Of a stretch of DNA of 64,000 bases, positions 57,391-64,000 are shown piece by piece. The notes below the pieces were generated by a model. The model searched no databases. It was given only the letters and a program-made list of their open reading frames with translations, and had not been told where the DNA came from. Position 1 is the first letter of the stretch; each line of letters opens with the position of its first letter. The stretch covers positions 56,446,258 through 56,510,257 of the forward strand of contig CM046854.1 of the NCBI GenBank assembly GCA_025617745.1, read 5' to 3'. A program made the position numbers and the translations under genes. The DNA comes from Heliocidaris erythrogramma. Its lineage: Eukaryota > Echinodermata > Echinoidea > Camarodonta > Echinometridae.

Positions 57391-57728
57391 TATTTGGTAA
57401 TACATCTTCTTCCAAAGAGAATGAAATCGAGATCATTGAGTTTGGTTAAGTAATTTTGATTATATGGCCTTCCATTATGGTATCTACGATGTTCGTAGAA
57501 ACACAAAAAAAGGCGGATGTGACATGTACATGCCCTATGGAAGGCGATTCTCGCCACAATTCTACTCATCTATCGCAAAAAATCAAAATTTCTTAACCGA
57601 ATTCAATGATTTTGGCATCAGTCTATTTGGTAGAAAATGCTTTGCCCAATGATGTAAAATAATTGTATACTTTTTGAAGGCAAAGTACTGAAAACCCGCC
57701 GTTCCGCTTTCTGGGGGGACACCCGGTA

Positions 57729-58429
57729 TACTAGATGATAAGGTACAGAACTTGCACCCTCTACATGTCCATGCCTTCCCCTCCCCATTCTGCTTTTAAA
57801 ACGAGACAAATTGGCGCAAAGCAATGTGCATAAAACACTTTGTATAATGGTAAGTAAATCAATGAGCCTTGACAAATTATTTTAAATATCATTATGGTTA
57901 CTGGAAAAGTATTTGCCAAAGCCTTACCCTTCTTCCCGCCCCTTTCCCTCCAAAGTTTAACTTTTCCTACAATTTTTGTAAAAGGAGGCAATTTATGCCA
58001 TCCGTGAAATAACATGGGAACTGTATTAAAGTTGATGGGCAGGATTTATACTCTAAAATATGAAGATGCTTGGTGGTGGGGTGTAGAACTTGCGCTACTT
58101 TTTTTCATTTAAGTATCGCAAAATATTTTGCCACGAAAGGTCCTTTTATTAAAACCTAGGTGATCTTTTGAGACTTGTTTTCTGTTTTGAGTTAAAAGTG
58201 GTTTAACACACTATCTCTTGCTACCACTGTTTATCATACTTTTAAAAATTGTCTTACTTAAGCTTTGCTTTTCACCTATATATTTATATATATATATTTG
58301 TCAAAAAATGGCAATGAGGGCAATCACTTTTAGTCCGATTAGAACAGACTCGAAACCTCTTTTCCAAAGCCTATGAATACTAGATTTCTTACTTAACTTT
58401 TTAACTCAACTTTTTTATAAGGAATTATG
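57729..58429. other. No gene recognised
   Basis: AT-rich sequence including a short (TA)n tract near 58282; no support for a gene. Confidence 0.5.
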
Positions 58430-58760
58430 TATGACCTGGTGGAAGGTATATTACCAGACTCATTAGTAGATTATTGTCAGATCATACAGCACAGATATGC
58501 AACCGGAGGGAAAGAAAATGGGTTATTCTGTGTACCAAAATGTAAGACAAGGCAAGGACAGTTAAGCATTTCGTTTGTTGGAACATAGCTGTGGAATAGT
58601 CTTCCAATTGAAATCAGATTTACATCTTCAGCCTTTAGTAGACAACTTTCAAGCAACATTCAATGTAATTCATGTTGTGAGTTTAAAACTCAGCTTTTAT
58701 ATGTCCTCCATTCATCACATACATTTCTTTGGTGATCTGTATAGCTTAGGACCAAGCTTT
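58430..58760 (+). pseudogene. LINE ORF2 C-terminal remnant
   Basis: The frame at 58490 reads HRYATGGKENGLFCVPKCKT, then GQLSISFVGT, an in-frame TAG, then LWNSLPIEIRFTSSAFSRQL and CEFKTQLLYVL. 'K..S/F....G..LWNSLP.EIR.....F...L' is the characteristic C-terminus of non-LTR retrotransposon RT proteins (Jockey/CR1/L2-like). The stop codon and lack of upstream RT core show an old, 5'-truncated copy. Confidence 0.72.
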
Positions 58761-59589
58761 AATGTATCTTTATCTATTCATGTTCTTTACTACTTGTAAT
58801 CTGTAATACTGCATTTGCTATACATGTTTTCCATTTTTACTCTACTGTATACTTCATACAAGTAATTAGTGAATCTTCATTGTATAAAAACAGATTATTT
58901 TTTAATAAAACATTACTTTTGTGATTATAATTAGAAAAAGACAATTATTTTCTCTCCGCAAGAAATGTAAACTATTAAAACATTGTATTGTATAAAAACG
59001 GGTTTGTCCTTTGATATTTGTGAATACCAAATGAAATTGAAATGTTGATATCAAGAAAAATAACAAAGCATACATCTTGCCAAAAGAATGTATGACATTT
59101 AGTTAAGTGTAATTATGTGCTCGATTATTCATTGATCTACAAACATGCTACACTCTTAGAAAAAATGGTGCTTATGGGGTACTCATTAGCTCCAAACTGG
59201 TGCCGGATTGAAAAGGTGTCTACCAGTTCCATGTACGCATGTAGCTAACTCAGTGCAGCTAGCATGCATACTGAAAGCTAGTTCTCGACGTTTGTTTTAT
59301 CATCTTGAGACTTGAGAGTTTTTCTCCTTCAGACAAGCAGCGGCAGCTGTCTAGTCAGATTGACCAAACATAATGCCAGCGCCGGGACAGGGGCACAGTG
59401 TGATATCCACAACTGACTGTAAGTGTAAGATTTGACAGATTTGTAAGATTTTATTGACTCTATCGACTGGAGTGTTAGGTATAATCCCGGGTATAACTGT
59501 ATAATGGGGTGACCTACACTGCGTACTTTACTGTACGCTGAGCTCCTTGGCTGATCAATTTGGTAGTGGTACTGCCTCCGCAGCTGTAT
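58761..59589. other. No gene recognised
   Basis: No supported feature. A minus-strand frame of 211 codons (59329-59964) runs partly through here and into the fold-back element at 59590; it has no recognisable domain and I do not call it as a gene. Confidence 0.45.
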
Positions 59590-60017
59590 GGGGAGCCCTA
59601 GGTCTGCGCGCCTAGCCAGGATTGGCTTCGTGAATAGGCCTTCTACATCACGAAGCCAGGCGTTCTTACCCAGCAATCTAATTGCGCACGGGTTAGCAGA
59701 ACTGGAAAATGCCCTGAAATAACACTTTTCTGATAACTCAGCGACCGACAGCTCCTTCACCACAGCGTTTCCTCCTAGGAAAACGTTTAGAATTAGAATG
59801 TCTTTTTGATCGTACGTATTTTTACCAAAAAATCCAAAAAAGATCATAAGAAATTTGCGAGAACTCTCCAGTGTCTGTGTATCCATGCCTCCTCTTGTCA
59901 TGCAGATATGGCATGATAATGGATTGTTGTAATGGATGTAGAAGGCGACAAGGCGTATAGCCAATTTTTTTTTTTTTTACATTCACGAAGCCAATCCTGG
60001 CTATGCGCACCTAAGGT
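59590..60017. mobile_element. Fold-back element with 'agccaggattggcttcgtga' arms
   Basis: 'cctagccaggattggcttcg' near 59614 recurs inverted near 59986 ('gaagccaatcctggctat'), with flanking 'ccctaggt' and 'acctaagg' also complementary. An extra partial arm 'catcacgaagccaggcg' occurs at about 59647. About 420 bp, no transposase recognised. Confidence 0.65.
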
Positions 60018-60311
60018 TTTAACGGGAAAAATGAACAAGAATTTCTTTAATATTCCTCTAAAGATTTATTTTATTTTATTCCTGATATTCTAAAGAGTAA
60101 GTTTGAAAAAAATTGCATCAAAATTAGAGCAAGAACAATGCCATTTTCACAAGAAACGGTGGCCTTGTCATTTCAAGTAATTCAACATTGAAATTTGAAT
60201 ATAAACAATCATGCATGGTTCCCAATTCCATGTCTGCGTACTTATTCATTTACACGCAGTTCGGGAGTTTTGACGTGAAAAACAACATTTTGAGGCTTGT
60301 GAATAAAATGT

Positions 60312-60622
60312 CTGGTTTGCATGGCTCGCAGTATGTGAGAAATGATTATAATTCATTTAGACATGTTACTTGTTAGATCTTGGTTTTGTTGATAATGATA
60401 TGTGCCTCCGGCTCCACTCACAGTTGGATCCCATGAACGGCTCCGTAGGCCAGTACTAGTACCAGATTGATAAGCCAAGGAGCTCATATAGGTAGGATCC
60501 ATACCGTGTGTGGAGGCAGATAATGAGATATCACCCCCCCCCCCCCACAAAAAAAAAAAAAAAAAATAGATCTAAAATAAATATCGCCATTTCTCACATA
60601 CTGTGAGTCATGCAAACCATCC
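60312..60622. mobile_element. Small inverted-repeat element
   Basis: 'tggtttgcatggctcgcagt' (about 60314) with 'atgtgagaaatg' recurs inverted at about 60588-60622 ('catttctcacatactgtg'). The arms are about 33 bp with few mismatches. The interior includes a C13/A run that may mark an assembly weak point. Confidence 0.55.
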
Positions 60623-60709
60623 TCAGAGTCAGAGTTTGCTAAAGGGGTTACCTTCCACTCCAGGATCAACTAAGATTGTAGAAATTGATTGACTAAAAAA
60701 AAAAAAAAC

Positions 60710-60892
60710 TGGCAGGTGTGATCAGGTTTTTTTCTTACTTGCACATGTAAGTTGTATATATATAGCGAAAGAAATGGATTATGAAATGGCCGTAGCTAGA
60801 AGCTACGGCCATTTCATAGTCCATTTCTTTCGCTGTATTCCATTCCACAACTATGAGTGACTGCCAGTGTTTTGCTCTTCGGAAATTTCTTC

Positions 60893-60926
<34 letters not shown>

Positions 60927-61013
60927 GGACTACCCATGCAAGTTAAGGTTTGTGTAGTCCCATATATACAAGTTACACATGCCAGGTATAAACAAACCTG
61001 ATCACACCTGCCG
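60710..61013. mobile_element. TIR element containing a near-perfect hairpin
   Basis: The ends 'ggcaggtgtgatcaggtttt' and the complement of 'aaacctgatcacacctgcc' extend inward with matching 'ttgcacatgtaagttgtat'-like blocks. Inside are a hairpin at 60764-60834, an (AT)n tract at about 60894-60925 and a second small hairpin (gggactac/gtagtccc, about 60926-60961). No ORF. Confidence 0.75.
60764..60834. repeat. 71-bp hairpin with about 34-bp arms
   Basis: 'agcgaaagaaatgga' and 'tatgaaatggccgtagct' pair with 'agctacggccatttcata' and 'tccatttctttcgct', with a loop of only a few bases and one mismatch. Probably a nested insertion in the surrounding element. Confidence 0.8.
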
Positions 61014-62150
61014 ATTTCTGTTTTCTTAGCAGTTCAAAATCTTGATTTATATAGGATTTATTTGTGACAGTTCTTATCAATGAGAATGAGTTATCCTTAT
61101 CACTATACCTATGTTGGGTGTCCGGAAAGTTGGTTGGTTATCCGAACAGATAGTTTCCAACTACTGGTAGATCTGATCTGTAATTTTAAAAATTTTGCAT
61201 TCAATATTCGGGAAATCGCAATGTATGTTGGGCATAAGCATGAATAAATATTTTATCTTGGTTAGTGCTATTCCATGCATATTATTTTTGGAGAAATCCA
61301 ATGGCAAACTTCAGTTATATGGACCCACCCCTTCATACTTTAATACTTTCCTGGATAAGTCGATAATACAATAGGCCAGGGAGGTGTGGCTGTTCACAGG
61401 TACATGTATATGATTCAGTAGACATCTACAAACTCTTATTTTCAGTCTTTCATTCAGATCCATATACTCGCCTAAGAAAACGGTTTGATATATTTGACTA
61501 GTCATTCTATTTTGCTTACAGATGCATGACATCTCTTATTTGATGATGGAGCAGACAGTCATGCCAGAATAGATCTACACTCACCTACAGGTAAATATCC
61601 TCTTTCGTCACCTTGCATGTTTACTTGAGAGATATGCAATTATTGAACAGGAATGAAACAAAGAAATTTTGTATTTTGGAGTAGTAGGGTCTACATGTAA
61701 AAAATAAAGAAATGAAGTATAATAAAAATAAAATTAAGCTGGTTTATTGCCACTCGGGTCTATTCCATTAGTTTTTGTCATGCAAGAGCTTGACTAACAG
61801 GGGCGTTGCTAGAACATTTTGAATGGGGGAGGGTTGTGACCCCCAAATTTGCCAACAAATTTTTAGGATGCGATACCCATTTTTGCCAACAAAACTGCTG
61901 CACCCTAATCCCTCTCCCCGACAAAAAAATAAAAGAAAATCGCAGACATAGATCTTGATCAGACAGGCCCATTTCGTAAGGAGGGGACTGACGCCTTTTG
62001 CCTAAATATCAGCTTTTCAATTTCTAAATATTTGCCAGAGAGCGAAACGAGTCAAACAACATTTTTTGGAACTTTTTTTTAGGTGCAAATTACTGAAGTT
62101 AACTAACATAAGTTATATAATTATCCTGGAACCTTTCTTTTTCAATATGT
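61014..62150. other. No gene recognised
   Basis: AT-rich DNA without supported features. Confidence 0.5.
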
Positions 62151-62152
62151 GG

Positions 62153-62938
62153 ATATGGGTCTGTTCACAAAGTTGGGCACCTTTTGAGGCATTTTTTCTT
62201 TAATCCCCCGTAATTCGATGAAAAGTCTAGTTAGAATTTTCTTACTTGGCCATTCTATCTCTGGTGAAAATAAAAAGCATCTGAGAATCATAAACATGTT
62301 GTTCCACAATGTATTTTGGAAATAATTATGAAAAACCAGCTTGTGGATGTAACCGGACATTGTGTCCGTGTTACATCCGCAAAGTCTTATTTTGAGACAT
62401 AACGGCACATCCATAATGCTCTTGATGACTTTGGGCTCTCTGTTTAATTCAATGCAACAACAACTGCAATGAGAGTATACTGACTTCAAGAGTTATTGAT
62501 GAAAGTTGCAGATATTCTTTGGTGTCCCGTTCATCCACAACTTGTGACATTTGATTGGAAACCGTTACACCCACAACATTCATGATAAACTCAGGGAAGA
62601 TATTTATTCTTTTGTTAAGTTTTGCTTCATTAAGTCAGCACCATAACACAATGTACCCATTAATAGGATTTAGCTTTGTAAGGTATCATGCATGTAGATA
62701 TGCTGGTAATCTAAAAAAAGGTGGTTGTGGATGTAACATGGGACACCAGTATGTTTTTGTCAATATTTTGAAAATGCCTCTCAAAACAATTTGTCTTGTG
62801 TTCTTCAAAAGCTTCCTGGAGGCACCAAGTACATTCATATAAAACAACTTAATGGTGTAAGTCATAGTGTTAAAACTACAATGTTTTTACGATAAAATGT
62901 CAAGTTTTGGTGCCTCAACTTTGTGAACAGACCCATAT
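62153..62938. mobile_element. TIR element, non-autonomous
   Basis: 'atatgggtctgttcacaaag' with 'ttgggcacc' (left) matches the complement of 'ggtgcctcaactttgtga' and 'acagacccatata' (right). Interior has a hairpin around 'ggatgtaaccggac' and 'gtccgtgttacatcc' at about 62347-62380 and a related 'tgtggatgtaac' near 62725. About 785 bp, no transposase. Confidence 0.65.
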
Positions 62939-64000
62939 ATACTAGCACCTCGCTGCCCGAATGTGACTATCTGAACTTTGACAATCCCAGGGGGCAGCTG
63001 TAGCCTATTGCAGAAGGGAAGGGAAGGGACGCCATTTGCCCAAAGATTAACATCTCAATGTTTTTGCGAGCGACTTGAGCGAGCGAGCAAAAAGATTTGA
63101 CCTGTTTTTCCTTCTTTCTCTTCCCTTCATTTCCTTCTTTTTAGTTTTTATTTTCCTTTCCCTTCCTTTCTTTTTTACCCTATATTTCCTCTTCCCTCAC
63201 TCTCCCCCCCCCCCCCCCCTTTTTTTTGTTGCCAACAGAGGTGGCGCATTTGCCGCTAGCGACGCCCCGGTTGACAAATTTATGATATTTATATCTGCAT
63301 TCCTATAGATTTTGTAAATTTGTCTTGATGAATGAAAGAAATATTTGTGGATGAAGGATGGATTTACTTTACATTTTATATTCTTATGATGAATAATTTA
63401 TGGAATTCTGTAGTACAGATATAGAGATTTTTGTCAGTATAAGTATTTTTTTGTAGGCAGTTGTTAGTTCCTGTCTAATTGTGACCCGACGCCTCAAAAC
63501 CTACAATAAGTCGCCAAAATTATTATTTTTGTTTTATACATTTTCTGAAAGTAGAGATTCTCAGCTTTCCAATGGTATATCACTTGCCTAGTTTACTCAG
63601 TGATAACACTTTTAAATATCACATTTAGAATCAGTATGTAACCAGCAATCAATAACTCCTATTCAGAGAAAATGGGCATTTAAGTTCGGAACAAAAGAGT
63701 GCTAAACCTTCGCTCTCTGTGTGCGCCCAAGTAAAACTGGGTATTCAAATAGCCATAGCAACCGGTATGAAGGGATTATTAGATTAGGCTGAATTTTGGC
63801 ACGCTGCTCCAGGAGGACCTATTCATTACTCACTCCAAAAATCAATTTAATACCTTTAGAGGTAAAGTAGTAATTTGGCATTGAATGAAAGTATTACAAA
63901 AGCTCTCCAAACATTCATTAGCTGGACAGGTGAAAAAAAAGGAGTCATTTTAAAATGCCCAAAAAACATATTTCTGAGTCGAATTACGACTCACAAACTT
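62939..64000. other. No gene; homopolymer runs
   Basis: A pyrimidine-rich region with about 16 C then T near 63205-63228. The remainder is AT-rich without recognisable coding or RNA features. Confidence 0.5.

Larger units (their letters stand above)
49907..57726. mobile_element. TA-flanked MITE interrupted by DIRS-c
   Basis: Ends CCGGGTGTCCC (49907) and its complement (to 57726) are flanked by TA, the Tc1/mariner/IS630-type duplication. Removing DIRS-c (49993 to about 57390) leaves about 420 bp whose two arms match over most of their length, for example 'aagcggaacggcgg' with 'ccgccgttccgctt' and 'atcattgagtttggttaag' with the complement of 'cttaaccgaattcaatgat'. The MITE is the older element. 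Confidence 0.85.

Noticed and set aside
59329-59964. Minus-strand frame of 211 codons
   Set aside because: Composition is partly plausible for protein, but no domain, splice context or homologue is recognised and it runs into a fold-back element.

Overview
The window is eukaryotic, AT-rich and gene-poor. DIRS-type tyrosine-recombinase retrotransposons, spliced-looking death-domain coding sequence, TCATCA/ATTATT microsatellites, frequent ACATGTACATGT-like words and many fold-back elements suggest a marine invertebrate deuterostome, with an echinoderm (sea urchin) the best guess. That is an inference from repeat style only. Only one host exon is supported: the terminal exon of a death-domain-like protein at 15139-15538 (+). 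Almost everything else is transposon, satellite or anonymous intergenic DNA.

Layout. 1-1105: tandem repeat of about 355 bp. 2721-8947: complete DIRS element (DIRS-a) with inverted terminal repeats, internal complementary region, gag, RT-RNaseH-methyltransferase-like ORF and tyrosine recombinase, all frameshifted. 8951-9640: fold-back element abutting DIRS-a. 10298-14832: second DIRS copy (DIRS-b), 5'-truncated, with an 893-bp internal deletion and a rearrangement that carries 18 bp copied from the nearby exon. 15139-15538: the death-domain exon. 17287-18300: LINE 3' end split by an 815-bp Tc1-like element with 268-bp inverted repeats. 20906-22548: TIR element made of TACCACA/TGTGGTA words, with a nested 72-bp palindrome. 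24464-24963: assembly gap.

24964-44663 is a 20-kb array and the most unusual part. A base unit of about 1.2 kb is present once without and then three times with an inserted element of about 2.09 kb. That element looks like a non-autonomous Helentron/Helitron2: a 5'-terminal hairpin, asymmetric inverted repeats, a 3' hairpin ending in CTAG, and insertion between T and T without target duplication. Further copies of a sister subfamily then stand head-to-tail and partly nested inside one another. Each carries a tRNA-like box A/box B module followed by a T tract.

46440-49043: TIR element with two tiers of inverted repeats and nested hairpins. 49907-57726: small TA-flanked MITE interrupted by a third DIRS lineage (DIRS-c), itself a chimera in which one copy sits inside the 5' part of another. 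58430-58760: LINE ORF2 remnant. 59590-62940: four fold-back or TIR elements. The genes do not form a pathway; the window is a record of nested transposition. Many frame breaks in DIRS ORFs are single-base indels, often in homopolymers, so part of the apparent decay may be consensus error.
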